Shown: positions 21,466-32,900 of the stretch, one piece after another
Numbering within the stretch: the first letter of the stretch is position 1
Layout: every line of letters begins with the position of its first letter
Source: Cladobotryum mycophilum
Taxonomy: Eukaryota > Ascomycota > Sordariomycetes > Hypocreales > Hypocreaceae
Length of the DNA: 64,000 bases
Direction of reading: 5' to 3'
Assembly (NCBI GenBank): GCA_036429605.1
Contig: CM071589.1
Location: 1,612,001 to 1,676,000 of the forward strand
Translations under genes and position numbers: made by a program
The notes under the pieces: model-generated
Databases searched by the model: none
The model's input: only the letters and a program-made list of their open reading frames with translations
Told to the model about the DNA's origin: nothing

Positions 21466-22240
21466 TTATATATCCTCTTCCAATTTCCCAAAGAATCCTA
21501 CTCGGTGATTAGTGAGACATGTATACTTTGAGTCATTTGTACTTACGATGGACGGCTTCCAGGTCCATGGAAGGAGAGTAGACTTGATTCCTGGTTGGCT
21601 GCCGCCCTTTCGTTTTAAATGACGGTATGGCCTCCCCAAGAAATCCAGCGCGCCCAAAGTCAATGAGCGTTACCTTTCCATCGCAGTCGAGTAGTACATT
21701 GCCCGGTGATATGTCGTAATGAACCACCCTGCTCTGATGCAGCAAGCTGACTGCTTCCACAACTTCATTAAGATACTGCTGTAAATTCATCTAATCAAGG
21801 GGTTCCAGCTTTTCCATTCTAAATCCGTAGATTCCACCGTCGTCTTCAAGTGCCTCGATGCTAGTTTTGGCAATTGGAATGCTCAATTCCAAAGTAGAGA
21901 GATGCCTGAGCAGACGAAACTCGTCTTCCACCAAGCGTCTCTGTCTGCTATTGATTGCGACTTTACAAATCGGGAATTCGTCGTCGCAATCCACCAGCTC
22001 TCTTATGTGAGAGTCGTAGCCGTGTGACATGACCTTGGACCTAGTCCATAAACCATCGACAGCAGCTGAGTGAGGAATTCTTGTTGCTGTCGCACCATCA
22101 AGCTCTGGGAAGGACGATAGATTAGGTGGTTTTCGCTTGTCGCCGGTCCAGCATACGCGATACTCCTGACTTTGGTGATCGATGTTGATGGCGCACATCC
22201 CATCAAAGGGATACACGTCTGTCAAAGTTTGCGGGGACAT
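21466..22240 (-). pseudogene. protein-kinase-like gene with in-frame TAG
   Basis: Exons 21547-22240 and 21466-21500 (46-nt intron) give 243 codons in one frame, interrupted by a TAG at 21791-21793 (codon 150). Before the stop: an N-terminal region of about 85 residues and a candidate ATP-site lysine in ICKVAINS with a following helix. After the stop: MNLQQYLNEVVEAV, the catalytic loop HYDISPGNVLL (residues 174-184) and the Mg-binding DFG at 194-196. The chain ends soon after, so the C-lobe is very short, as in fungal kinase-like proteins of phosphotransferase type. CAG to TAG would explain the stop. It could be a pseudogene, a sequencing error or readthrough; the exact frame preservation on both sides favours a recent event. 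Confidence 0.65.
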
Positions 22241-22941
22241 GGTCTTGTCTGGAGATGCGTGCTGTGAAGGCGTTGTGTGTTGGTGAAGAAATTCACGGCC
22301 AACTATGCGTGTTGGTAGTCGTCCCCGTTAAAGGAATATTGCTAGTAGCTCATTCGTCCCTGTTCCATCCGGCAAATGAGCACTTGTTTGCTTCGATATA
22401 TTGTACAATTTTATCTACAATTTGCCAATAATAGTAATGAATGCTCCCATGGCGGCCAGATTGCCCCATGGATGGTTATATAAGTGAATTCTTCTCTTGT
22501 GTTGAAGGACTTTCCTTCTACACCCTTAGGTGACCTAGTTATCAGCCTATGAACTAAACCGGGTTGGCCGTGATGGCATCCTTACCAATTGAGGTCAATG
22601 TAGCGTGGAGTTTCGGTAACAATGATACGGTGATACTCACTAGGTACTTCGATGTGGCTTGGTGCGAATGTTGCAGTCTCCCCTTTCATACAATTCGAGC
22701 TTCCTGTTGTGCTGTCGTGGTGTTTTAATTCCAGACACCAACAAAAGCATCAATGTAGATAATAGTTTGCATTGAAGCAGATAGTTTAGTCTAGCAAAGA
22801 ATAGTCATTCATTTCTCTTTAAAAGAGTAAGCCAATCTGGATAAATCTATAGCCCGTTGCTGAGGCTAATGGTGGGTTTGGGACTTGATGGGGGATGACA
22901 ATGCTTGAAGTTCATTCTAGTGGACTAAGAATTCTTTCTCT

Positions 22942-23208
22942 TCACACTGGTGAGGCGTAATCCAAGTCATCAGAGGAGTATGAATGAGTCTGAAAGCTAC
23001 TGAGGTGTTGGTAGAAGAATATGTTGACCTCCATTCTTGCAAAGATCAGCTTCTTCGTTTGCTCAAGCGCTGATGTGTTGACTGAACAGTGTGTGTTGGA
23101 TACCGCCATGTGATATCTTATTGAATCGGATTTTAGAATAAGCCGTGGCATTGGCCTTTTATCCTCCATATCCGTCTCCAAGTCGGCCTCCTCCCTACAA
23201 CTCCCCAC
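22942..23208 (-). CDS. uncertain small ORF
   Basis: 88 codons beginning MGSCREEADLETDMEDKRP and ending SSDDLDYASPV. Not low complexity, but no family, signal peptide or splice support. Could be a lone exon or chance. Confidence 0.2.
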   Translation of the reverse strand: MGSCREEADLETDMEDKRPMPRLILKSDSIRYHMAVSNTHCSVNTSALEQTKKLIFARMEVNIFFYQHLSSFQTHSYSSDDLDYASPV

Positions 23209-23761
23209 TGGGAATCAGGTCTGCCTACCCGCGACATACGCACCAAACATTTTCAGCCGTTGCTGGGATCTGTATCGCATGTATTTCGCTCGGATCTCTC
23301 TTGATGAATAGCACAATAATTCGAGGCGTTTATTGAGGTGAAATCACCTGCGACTTTTAGATAAAGGCAACTACGTCCTGGAAGCCTTCAATTATAACAC
23401 CCTCAATGCTCATATTTAGCTTCTCTCCACCACTGGTTCTACGACCTCCGGGTTTCTTGTATTCATATGTAAATACTATCTAATTCAGCTTTGCTCCCAT
23501 GATGCTTTATTGACTATGCTGGTATAGGTAAGTGGAACCACCAGTGTAAGAGATCAATTGTCCTTGGTGAGTAACAACAGTGAACTATATAACTTCAGCT
23601 CCAAGGTTCTGTCGCTCATATTAAGCAAACATGCGCAACCGGAAAGCTATATGTGCGTACGAATAGTCAAGGGCAGGAAGTTTACGCAATAAAAGTCGGT
23701 TGTTTAGTGATCTATAACACCTCCCAGATGATGCTCTGCTCAACGTAGAACGATGCATATA

Positions 23762-23824
23762 CTATTCCTGCTGTCTCATGAACTCGTCAGGGTTAGGGTC
23801 GTCGTGGATGACGAAGCTGGGAAC
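23762..23824 (-). other. possible orphan terminal exon
   Basis: After an AATAG acceptor, the minus strand reads VPSFVIHDDPNPDEFMRQQE and a stop. The composition is protein-like, but no upstream exon in a matching phase could be found. It may be a relic of a gene once divergent from the complex I gene. Confidence 0.2.
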
Positions 23825-24257
23825 CTATTAAGCCATGTCTATATGCTTTCAAGCTGAGTTGCTGGAAAAGGATCTTTCAGCGTAAATGTTCTATAGATCT
23901 TACTGTGCAGTCTTGGGTAAGAATTTCATTTCAATACGACTCATTGCTTATAATGCCTTTCCACTTGCAATCATTTTGAACGCAATAAAGCTGCGAAGGC
24001 ATCATCTCATCTCATCTCAGCATTCTCCAAAAAAACTACCCAACTATCCGAACTTCACCCGCCACAGCCAATCACACAAGCCCATTTTGCAAGCAAGCTC
24101 CAATTGCATTGGATCCATCCATCCATTCCATCGACGACATTTCCAAAAAGAAGCGAAAGCTCTCAAAACGAAAAGCGAAACCACAGCCTCCCAACCTGCC
24201 GCCATTGACCCTCCTCTCCCCTCTCCCCCATTCCGCATTCCTCAGTTTCGAATCACA

Positions 24258-25416
24258 ATGGCGAGCAGGATCACCCCTTTCCTCCTCCGCTCCGGCGTCC
24301 GGTCCGTCTCGCGCGTCGCCCGCACCCAGACCCGTGCCATCTCCGCCACAGCCCGCCGACCAAGCGATACTCTCTCAGTGGTAATGTCCCGCCCGCAAAC
24401 ACACCCCCCCCCTCCCCCTCCATATCGAAAAAGTCCACCATCGTCTCCGCCCGCACCGGATTGCATTCATATACAACCACTTCAGGAGATCGCAGAGGAT
24501 GATCGAGGGGGAGGTGTTCTCTAACAGGTCCGGGGGAGCTAACCAATGGCCGCAGCACCGCAACACTCCGGACAACAACCCCGACCTCCCCTTCAAGTTC
24601 AACGCGCAGAATGAGAAGCTCATCGCCGAGATCATCAAGCGCTACCCCCCGCAGTACAAAAAGGCCGCCGTCATGCCCATCCTCGACCTCGGCCAGCGCC
24701 AGCACGGCTTCACCAGCATCAGCGTCATGAACGAGGTTGCCCGCCTCCTCGAGATGCCCCCCATGCGAGTCTACGAGGTCGCCTCCTTCTACACCATGTA
24801 CAACCGAACTCCCGTCGGAAAGTTCTTTGTCCAGGCCTGCACAACGGTACGCATTGTCTAAGACTAGAAGCTCTTTTTTGTTATCATCATTAGAAGCGCA
24901 TTTTTTAGAGCCAGTGGATGCTAGGCGGAGGGGGGTTTGATACCGCGCGCATTGCTCAAAAGAAACAGCTCTCTATGTTTTTGATATTTAAACAAAAACA
25001 AACACCACAAATTGTTCAAATCAGCTAATCAAAACCTACAGACCCCCTGCCAGCTCGGCGGCTGCGGCTCCGACGTCATCGTCAAGGCCATCGCCGAACA
25101 CCTCGGCATCAAGCAAGGCGAAACCACAAAGGACGGCCTCTTCACCTTCATCGAGGTCGAGTGCCTCGGAGCCTGCGTCAACGCCCCTATGATCCAGATC
25201 AACGACGACTACTACGAGGACCTCACCCCCGAGACCGTCGTCCAGCTTCTCAAGGCCCTCAAGGCCAGCGCCACCACCGGAGGCGACGCTGCCTCCGCCG
25301 CCAAGGTCCCCGCGGCGGGCCCCCTCACCGGCAGACAGACGTGCGAAAACAGCGCCGGTCAGACTAACTTGACATCACAGCCCTGGGGTGCCGAGACGAC
25401 GAGGTCGGACTTGTAG
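24258..25416 (+). CDS. nuo-24: NADH:ubiquinone oxidoreductase 24 kDa subunit (complex I, NDUFV2/NuoE type)
   Basis: Exons 24258-24380, 24556-24846 and 25042-25416 (introns 175 and 195 nt, both phase 0); 262 residues. Residues 1-35 form an Arg/Ser-rich mitochondrial presequence. The thioredoxin-like fold carries the N1a [2Fe-2S] cluster ligands in QACTTTPCQLGGC and VECLGACVNAP (C-x4-C and C-x3-C). Conserved core segments include YKKAAVMPILDLGQRQHG and RVYEVASFYTMYNRTPVGKF. The protein sits in the peripheral N-module of mitochondrial complex I and passes electrons from NADH. The short C-terminal Ala/Thr-rich tail is typical of fungal orthologs. Intact. Confidence 0.96.
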
Positions 25417-25677
25417 AGAGCATCAGAGGCGATTTTTAGCGGGAAATCCTTGGAGCAATGAAAGGGGTGAGGTCTGGGAACCAATTGTACATACATAACC
25501 ACGTGTTGAATGCCACCAAGGTATAGACAAAGCCTCGAGTTCACGAACCAAAAAGTGTTTTTGATGAGATATAAGACGTTATTTCCTTCATTTATTTAAT
25601 GATATGACAGAAAACAGATAACAAAACAAACATAAGCCATCATAAACGCCGTGGCATTACCCAAGCATACCTCCAAT

Positions 25678-27423
25678 TCATGAATTTCCGTTGGGGTTAT
25701 CCCGTTGACCTAGTCGCAAGATCCAGCCTTCGTCACGCCGCCTATTTTGTTCGTCCAAGCCACCCCAGATCAGAATTCCTGTTTCTTCCAGGTCTGTCAT
25801 GGGGGCGCTCGCAAACCAGCCTCTCGCTCTTGGCATCTCAAACAAATCCTCGTCAAACGGCGCCATCGCCACCTTTGTCCATTTGCCCTCACCGGTCTTG
25901 CGACCAATGGCCTGGAACACGGCTGATGTGAAGCTGGCAGCCGTCATGCCCAGCGGGGGGACCTGGAAGACCCAGACATCGCTAAAGAACTTGCCAGCGC
26001 CCTCTTGCCCATCCTCACTGGGGCTCTTCTCGCCCATTGTAAGAACGAGATACTCGGTTCCACCACCAACGGTTACAGCATGTAGGGAGGACGCGCTGCG
26101 TGGTTCTGGCCAGGTTTGAAAAGGTTCAACTGGAATCTCAGTCGAGGATGCATCTGGGTTGTCTTCATAGATGGTTTGCCAGCTACCACGAGGTCGAATA
26201 GAGACCTCACCTTTCGTGACATTGTCATCAAATACCTCAACCTCCAGGTGTAGGAAGTCTAACTGGCCACCAAGCTCCTTCTGGCCATCGTATCCGCCAA
26301 ACCGGTACAGGCGGCTCTTGCTAACACAGATTGAAGAGCCGCCTCGGGCAGGGCTGGGTGCGGCAGGGAATTCCGTCCATGTGCGTGAACGGACATCGAA
26401 TCCCCATAGATCATTGGTACGATCGCCATTCACAAGACAGCCACCGTGGACAAAGAAGGTGCCGTAACCAATGGACTCCTCATCAACAGCGTCTTCAGCA
26501 ACGTGACCTACAATGGGATCCTGCGGAATGCCTGTCTTGGAAGTATCTCCCAACGCCCATTCTTGCCAGGTCTCGGCCTTCTTCGGAGGGGGAGGGGCGA
26601 AGTCGCGGGGTCGATCCGTGGCGGTTGCACAATGATAGCTTCGTGGAGCTGGGTGGGGGATGATGGCACCGCCCTTGACGGCAGGGACTGGGTCAAGGTA
26701 CGACCACGTACGGCTTCGAGTGTCAAAGATCCAGACACGGCCGCCTTCATCCAATGGCTTCATATCCGGGCCGCCGCGGCCACCATACACAAAGATTCGA
26801 GCTCCAATGGTGGCTGTCGCATGGCCGACTCTAGGGGCCGGTAGATTGTCGAGAATTGGTCGAACATCTAGGGCTCGTTCCTTGCCTTTGCCTTTGCTCC
26901 GGGTTCTGCTTCCGTTCCTCGAGTCGCTGCTTGTTTCACTTTTGGTATCGCTCTTGGTTTCGCCACTGTCATCACTTTTGGTTTCTGCCGTTTCCGGTGA
27001 TTGTGGCGATTCAAGAGACAATTGCTCCAAGCTCTTTTCAGTTGGGGATACCGCTGGCGATGACGCTGCAGAGTCCTTTGGGGACTGCGCTTGGGGGCTC
27101 TGGCTGGGAGTTTCAGGCGCATCTGACTTGGCCACGATCCTGAAGTAGTCGGCACCGGCGCTGCTGAATGGGAGTCGAATGACGTGCATATCATTATCGA
27201 TAGGTTGGCGGGGGCTGATCTCTCCACCAAAAATGTAGGCGCATCCAGAGATGACATTGAGAGAATGCGAAGATCGAGGAATTGGGGGCAGGTCGATACG
27301 CTCCCAAGTGCCTGTCATGTCTGCATGTTGTTGTTGCGACGACTGTCTTTTGAAGGAGGGCATAGCAGGCATGTTCTGCCACAGCCCAGCAGACTGACGT
27401 CTAATCAATTTGAATTGCTCCAT
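25678..27423 (-). CDS. Kelch-repeat beta-propeller protein
   Basis: Single exon, 581 residues from the ATG at 27423. An in-frame ATG at 27498 would add 25 residues encoded mostly by a GATGC repeat, so I reject it. Kelch blades are recognisable: CAYIFGGE (about residue 60), RIFVYGGRGGPD (about 210), GTFFVHGGCLVNGDRTNDLW, RLYRFGGYDGQKELGG, LVLTMGEKSPSED with SDVWVFQVPP, and GILIWGGLDEQNRRRDEGW at the C-terminus. Blade 1 is separated from the rest by a disordered Ser/Pro/Glu/Lys insert at about residues 100-190. There is no BTB, F-box or lyase motif. Probably a cytosolic scaffold; the partner is unknown. Confidence 0.88.
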   Translation of the reverse strand: MEQFKLIRRQSAGLWQNMPAMPSFKRQSSQQQHADMTGTWERIDLPPIPRSSHSLNVISGCAYIFGGEISPRQPIDNDMHVIRLPFSSAGADYFRIVAKSDAPETPSQSPQAQSPKDSAASSPAVSPTEKSLEQLSLESPQSPETAETKSDDSGETKSDTKSETSSDSRNGSRTRSKGKGKERALDVRPILDNLPAPRVGHATATIGARIFVYGGRGGPDMKPLDEGGRVWIFDTRSRTWSYLDPVPAVKGGAIIPHPAPRSYHCATATDRPRDFAPPPPKKAETWQEWALGDTSKTGIPQDPIVGHVAEDAVDEESIGYGTFFVHGGCLVNGDRTNDLWGFDVRSRTWTEFPAAPSPARGGSSICVSKSRLYRFGGYDGQKELGGQLDFLHLEVEVFDDNVTKGEVSIRPRGSWQTIYEDNPDASSTEIPVEPFQTWPEPRSASSLHAVTVGGGTEYLVLTMGEKSPSEDGQEGAGKFFSDVWVFQVPPLGMTAASFTSAVFQAIGRKTGEGKWTKVAMAPFDEDLFEMPRARGWFASAPMTDLEETGILIWGGLDEQNRRRDEGWILRLGQRDNPNGNS

Positions 27424-27426
27424 GGT

Positions 27427-27471
27427 GATGCGACGCGATATGATGCAATGCGATGCAATGCGATGCGATGG
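27427..27471. repeat. GATGCG/GATGCA repeat beside the Kelch start codon
   Basis: Degenerate six-base units in the probable 5' leader, ending 4 nt before the start codon. Confidence 0.75.
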
Positions 27472-28737
27472 ATAGCCTCTGAGGGCGAATGGATTCAATG
27501 ATCTGGATGATTGAGCTGATGAAGTTGTAGGAGGATGATGAGGGAAAACAAGAAACCAGGAATGAAGAAGGAACGAACGCTGTTGCTAAGTCGAGGGCCA
27601 GCATCAAGCATGAGCATGACGTATCTGGTAAGAGTGAAATGGGAAGCCCTGCTGTAACCGGTACCTTGAGACAACCTGTTTCAACCGCTGAGACAGCCCT
27701 GTCTTGCCTGTACCTCGCAGGTGGAGGGGCTGTTCTGCGCCTGTTTCTGCACCACTGCAGCTAATCATCATCTAACCATGGGGCTGTGACCCTCCATCCC
27801 TTCAATCCAGAGCGGGGCTTTCGTCAGCAGAGGCTGAGCATGGATGCCCTTTTTGACGCGATATCGCCATGGATACGGCTGGTATGTCAAGTGGTCGGCC
27901 CGCCAGACGTTGCCAAGTTTGTCTAGATTTCGATCCATTGATCCATTTTTGTTGTCAATTGATACCTTATTCAATGCGATTTCATAGATACACGATGCAG
28001 TAATTTACGCATGCATGCATGCACTGGAGCTTCAGTGAGGCTTCCATCCATCAGAGGCTAGACTAAGCCGAGCTGATGGGGGAAATCGTTAGTGGAGCTT
28101 TTAGTTTCATGGTTCTAGGGCTTGCTGGTCAGCGGGGCAACCTTGAACTGGAATGCTCGCATAATAGGTAAAAGTTCAACGGTTAATGCATGGATGCATG
28201 CAAGTTTATGTTCAACACAAGTACGTACATTGCTTTCAATAAGATATCATTAGGGAAATGGCTGAATGTATGCTTTCTAGGGATAAGAAGGGCTGTTCGG
28301 CGATTTTCTCAGCATCATCAGACATGATGTGTTGGCTCAATTTCCAACTGCATCCGACTTGATCTTCTTGAAACAAACATCATTTCATTACAACTCCCTG
28401 TCCCATGCGAGAGGTCGCTTGCGTCCCCATGCCCCTGTCTTGCAAGTCCCTACGACAAATACCTTCCTACAGAGTTATTTAAAGATCTTCTTAGAATTCC
28501 ATGACCAACCACTAAGCATGCATGTCAATTCTACCGAGTCCTCCGTCCATAGACGCATTGGACTTGGAGACTTCTTCACATGCCTGCTCGAACAAAGTCT
28601 CCATGACTGACGGCCATTAGCCCCCACCAAGGTTATCTATCTACTACCCACACTATTTCCCCAGCCTGCCGCAGAGCAACTCATACGTACCAGTGATGCG
28701 TTGATCCCCAGCATTTCTCTTTAATGTCATGGTTCTC

Positions 28738-28781
28738 ATAATAATAATAATAATAATCATTGTTATTGTTATTATTATTAT
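28738..28781. repeat. (AAT)n followed by (ATT)n, potential hairpin
   Basis: About seven ATA units, then TTATTG/TTA units; the two halves are nearly reverse complementary. Confidence 0.8.
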
Positions 28782-29031
28782 GGAGTGCTTGCTAGCAAAG
28801 ATGATATAGTCTGCCTGGCCAACGTCAAAGGTCTGGTGACCAACTCCTACGGCCCGTCCCCGCCAGCTTTGTCTTGTCTTGGCGCTAGGATCGCACTGTT
28901 GGATTATCTAGCCTTTCCAAGGTTCTCCTCTAATAAGAAACAGAAGCACGACCATAAGCACTCGTTGGTGGCTATCTTATCGCTCTTATCAACTCATGTT
29001 GGTAAAATGGCCGTATCTGGCTGCGAAAGGC

Positions 29032-29062
29032 TGTTCATGTTCATGTTCATGTTCATGTTCAT
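29032..29062. repeat. (TGTTCA)5 hexamer array
   Basis: Five tandem six-base units. Confidence 0.9.
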
Positions 29063-29880
29063 ACTAGGAGATGTTTCGTCACAGTTCAAGACGCGCTTAG
29101 AACCAGTTTACAAGGAGCAATATCGATGCTGTACATACACATCAGATGGGCTTACCATAGCTACCTATGGCTTTTTTCTAGCTTCAATCAATGTCAGGAG
29201 TCTACATGAGTTCTTACCAGCAACTTTGTAGATACGGTGGACGAGGGGCTCTGCTCCAAATCATGGGTAAATGCGAGCATCCTTGGCGATGCGTGCGCTG
29301 CCTCAAACAGCAAATACCGCTCATGGCTTGGCTCGTAGGATGTTGGCTCAGTACATCCGGCTCTTGGAAGAAAACAACTGCACAGCCAACGCGTCGCAAA
29401 GGTAAGGTCCCGAGGGTGGGAGGGGTATGGAGGTGAGGTTGCCGTTTGGGCCGTGTCGTTGGCAACCAAGACTCAGCCGAACTCCGTACACATCTGATCG
29501 GAAATCCAGATGTTACAGTATCATTGCCGTTGAAACAGCCCGACCGGCTTGAGTCGGGGACTTGTCAATATTGTGAGTCACACGGCCCGGAGAAAGCACT
29601 CTTCAGAGCCTTGGAATGATCAGCGTAGGCCTCCAATAACGAGGCATATCGAGGCGCCGGTTTGAATATATTACCTCTGCGGTTACACAAGGGAGAAATA
29701 TTGATTCAGGATGTGTATACCCTCACCGAACTGTCCGTCTCATTCGACGCCTGCCGATACGGCCAGAGCGGTACATTACATGATCTGCTACAAGATGGTG
29801 TGGTAACTTGCACTGCCTCGAAGTCGTGTCTCAGGCAACAGAGCCCTTTTCGACATGGTTGCCAGCTTTTCTCCCGCAAT

Positions 29881-29889
29881 TACGGAGTA
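29881..29889 (+). repeat. TACGGAGTA 9-mer, copy 3
   Basis: Perfect copy in intergenic DNA. Confidence 0.6.
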
Positions 29890-30581
29890 CAACTACAACC
29901 AACAGCATATTTGTCTATGAGACCATATCGTGTCGCCCGGCCAAACATGCGACCTCTTTGCATTGCCCCTTTACACCCAAAGAGAGAGAAAACAAGAAAA
30001 CAGGGATTTTACAGGTAGGATGATGAAGGAAACCCTTCACGGATGGAGTCTGGGACAACCTCTCACAGCCCCGGATTTCTCGCCCATGGGACTCAAAATC
30101 TGCGAGCGTCCTGCAAGCTTTCCCCAAGTCGGACCAAAATAGCCGAGCCTCGTCGGCAACATGCAGAATTTGAACCATAGGAATCATCGAGTCTCGCCAA
30201 TTAGCAGCACCATAGCGGCAGTCAAACTCATGATGGGGGTCCCCAGAGGTCACCGCTCCAAGAATCGACCCAGTCTCGTGGCAGCGTTGTTCTCGCTTGA
30301 CTGCACGGTGGGCGCTTAAATGCAACCCTCCAGTATCAAAGTCTGCGGCCCCTGACACCCCTGTTCTTCTGGATCCTGCCGCCACCTACCACGCTGTATT
30401 GGGATAAGGTGGCCGCCTAAAATTGCGTACCATACAAAAGCAGGTAGGCGTCACCTTTCAAAGGTCGATGACAATACCGCGGCTCAACGCGACTCTTCAT
30501 TCTTCTTCGACGTTGATCCTAGTATTATTATTTTTTTCATCTATTATTTCTTTGATTTACCTTTACATATACTAGCATACC

Positions 30582-32101
30582 ATGGATGAACTATATGAAA
30601 AGTTGGGCATACTGAACCTTTGGGGCGATTCAGTGAGCTCGGATCAAACATCCTTCGAGGTGACGGAGGGATGGCTCAACCACAAATCCGGAAAAGTCAA
30701 GCACAAGAACCGCCCCGTTCACAGCGATAATCTGACCAGCTGGCTGGCTGAAGAGTCAAAGGTCGTAGGAGACGAGACCCAGTCGCTTGTTATGCGGCTC
30801 GTCTGGGTCGGTGTCGATGTCAAGGGCAAAAAGGTCCTGCTGTCCGAATCCGTGAAACAGGTTCTGCTACAGACCTTTGGACTTGAAAAGGCCTTTTCTT
30901 ATGCCCAAAGCTGCATCACCAATGTGTCGGCCTTTTCTCCATCACAGGAGCAGCCAGGGCAACGAGCATATTCGTTTTGCTATGTTCCCAAAGTGGCATC
31001 CGTCTGGTCACATTCTCGTTTCGAGACGCAGGCCCCAACAGACCGGCCATTTCTCACACAAGGTCTTGTATTCCTACAAGGGCAAGAGAGAGAGACCTTG
31101 TCAGTGTTTATGAATAGACCTTGGAATGCAAGCCTGTACGGCAACGCCATGTTCCCGGCCTTTCTCTTCAGCCTTCTTCTCAGTGCACAAATCCATCAGA
31201 CGGAGGCAACTATAAAGACGGATGTCCGAGCAATTGAGAGCCGTACGGGACATCACATGTTCGCCAGCAGAGATGTAGGAGAAGCCGCTACGGAAGAGAT
31301 TGGACAGCTGTCCGCCCAGACGAACGGACACGCTACTAAGCTAGCCAGTGTCGTCAGAAAGAGTAAAATGATCGAGAACCTCTTGGACTTTGTCACGAGG
31401 AATCTTCAAGAGGAAGATGTCGCTCAGGCCGCCGCTCGCGTGCCTCAGACTGACGGATGCCGCTTCCTGAAGAACCACGTAGATATTCTGAGGGACAGGC
31501 TTGCCATGCAGACCGTGGACACGGATTTCACCTTGAAGCGAGTGCAAATCCAAATCAACGCTGTAAGTTGCCACTATCCTCACTTTATTTTGAGTACTTG
31601 TATGCGAGCATTGGACTAACATCTCGGCAGCTGGCAGCCATCATTTCCAGAAATGACAGTCTCTCCAACATCAGTTTATCAAAATCCCAGCGCGAGATTG
31701 CCCTGCACAGCTACCGAGATTCCTCGTCGATGAAGACTCTCGCCATCGTCACCATGTTTTTCCTGCCCGGCAGCTTCATCTCCGCTCTGTTCTCGACCCA
31801 GTTATTCGACTGGGAAAGCGTGGACGCCTCATCAAACAGCATGGGGGTGAAGGCAAATCCGCAGTTCAAGCTCTACTGGGTCATCACCATCTCGCTTACC
31901 GTAGTGACCTTTTTGCTGTACTTCCTGTGGCTTTGGTTCCTCAAGCGGCAGCGGGACCAGATTCATCAGGATACGAGCCTGGACGGGTTCGACAAGCTCT
32001 CGCTGTCGGAAAAGGGCGAGACGGAAGAAATTCGCCTGTCGAGGAACAGAAAAGAGACGATGCTGTCAAAGAAGTCGACATCACTGTCTGGCAGCTGGTA
32101 G
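30582..32101 (+). CDS. CorA-like divalent-cation transporter family protein
   Basis: Exons 30582-31562 and 31631-32101, with a 68-nt phase-0 intron; 483 residues. A soluble N-terminal part of about 380 residues ends in long helices (MIENLLDFVTRNLQEEDV, HVDILRDRLAMQTVDTDF). Two transmembrane segments near the C-terminus follow: TLAIVTMFFLPGSFISALFS, then after a short loop YWVITISLTVVTFLLYFLWLWF. This two-helix C-terminal layout is CorA-like. The canonical GMN signature after TM1 is not evident (the loop reads FDWESVDASSNSMG), so Mg2+ transport is not assured. The tail is charged and Ser-rich. Probably a plasma-membrane protein. Intact frame. Confidence 0.8.
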
Positions 32102-32900
32102 ATGATTCTTGGGTTTCCGATGTTTTATACCCCATTTGTTTATTAATTGACAACGAAATGACGGATTTATGAGCGTTTTGTTTTTTTTATTTTATTTTAT
32201 TTTTTTTTATGTATTTCCATATTAGACATCCATTATTCATGACCTTCTACATACTACTAGCTATCCATGGATCTTAGTAGGCAGTTGTCTTTGACATTAC
32301 CCAGTGATCGTGCTCGCTATTTTAGGCATGTCGCCCAGCAACAGGCCGCTACCACTACCACTGATCTCTCCCCTCCCCGCCACACACGCCAACCTATCAA
32401 TAAGCTCCTCGGCCATGAACAACTAGCAACCAGATCGACATTCAGATCTGCATGTCCACCTGCTATCCATATGTTGAGTGATTATGCATTCGTTGATGCC
32501 GAAAAGGTCATGACGCCAATTCATTTTGATCGACACACATTCCGCGTCTATCCGGGTCGCATTTCTCTCCCATATGACGCAACGTCTTCTTAGGAGGGGT
32601 TATCACCGCTGGGGCTGATTGACAGCCAAATTCCCCTCTTCAAACATCAGCTTTGGCTTGTCTTGTCGCCTTGCCGACCGAATACGCACCCCCTGCTCCT
32701 TTGTCTTCCGGCTCTGACTCCGACTCTCGATGACCTGTTAATATTTCGCATTCCCGAGTCTGACAAAAGGCGCCACTTGTAATACCTCATGAGAAAGAAG
32801 CCGTAACCCAATACTGGTTGCCCCCCTTCCACCTCATCGAAGCTGTCCGTACCAGCTATAATAACCTCGAGCCAACGAGGGGGACACGAGCTCCATTACT
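32102..32900. other. intergenic, CorA 3' flank and CCZ1 promoter
   Basis: T-rich tract at 32,180-32,212, then promoter-like sequence. No gene seen. Confidence 0.6.

Larger units (their letters stand above)
22241..24257. other. 2-kb intergenic region
   Basis: AT-rich. Holds a weak ORF (22942-23208), a possible orphan exon (23762-23824) and, from about 24,000, the complex I gene promoter. No recognised domain. Confidence 0.45.
27472..30581. other. 3.1-kb intergenic region
   Basis: Divergent promoters of the Kelch and CorA genes plus filler. Contains an AAT/ATT hairpin-forming repeat (28738-28781), an (ATGTTC)n array (29032-29062), a CATGCATG run near 28,010 and a TACGGAGTA copy (29881-29889). 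A minus-strand ORF at 29,915-30,385 has no family resemblance. Confidence 0.5.

Noticed and set aside
29915..30385. 156-codon minus-strand ORF
   Set aside because: No recognisable domain, start context or intron; insufficient support.
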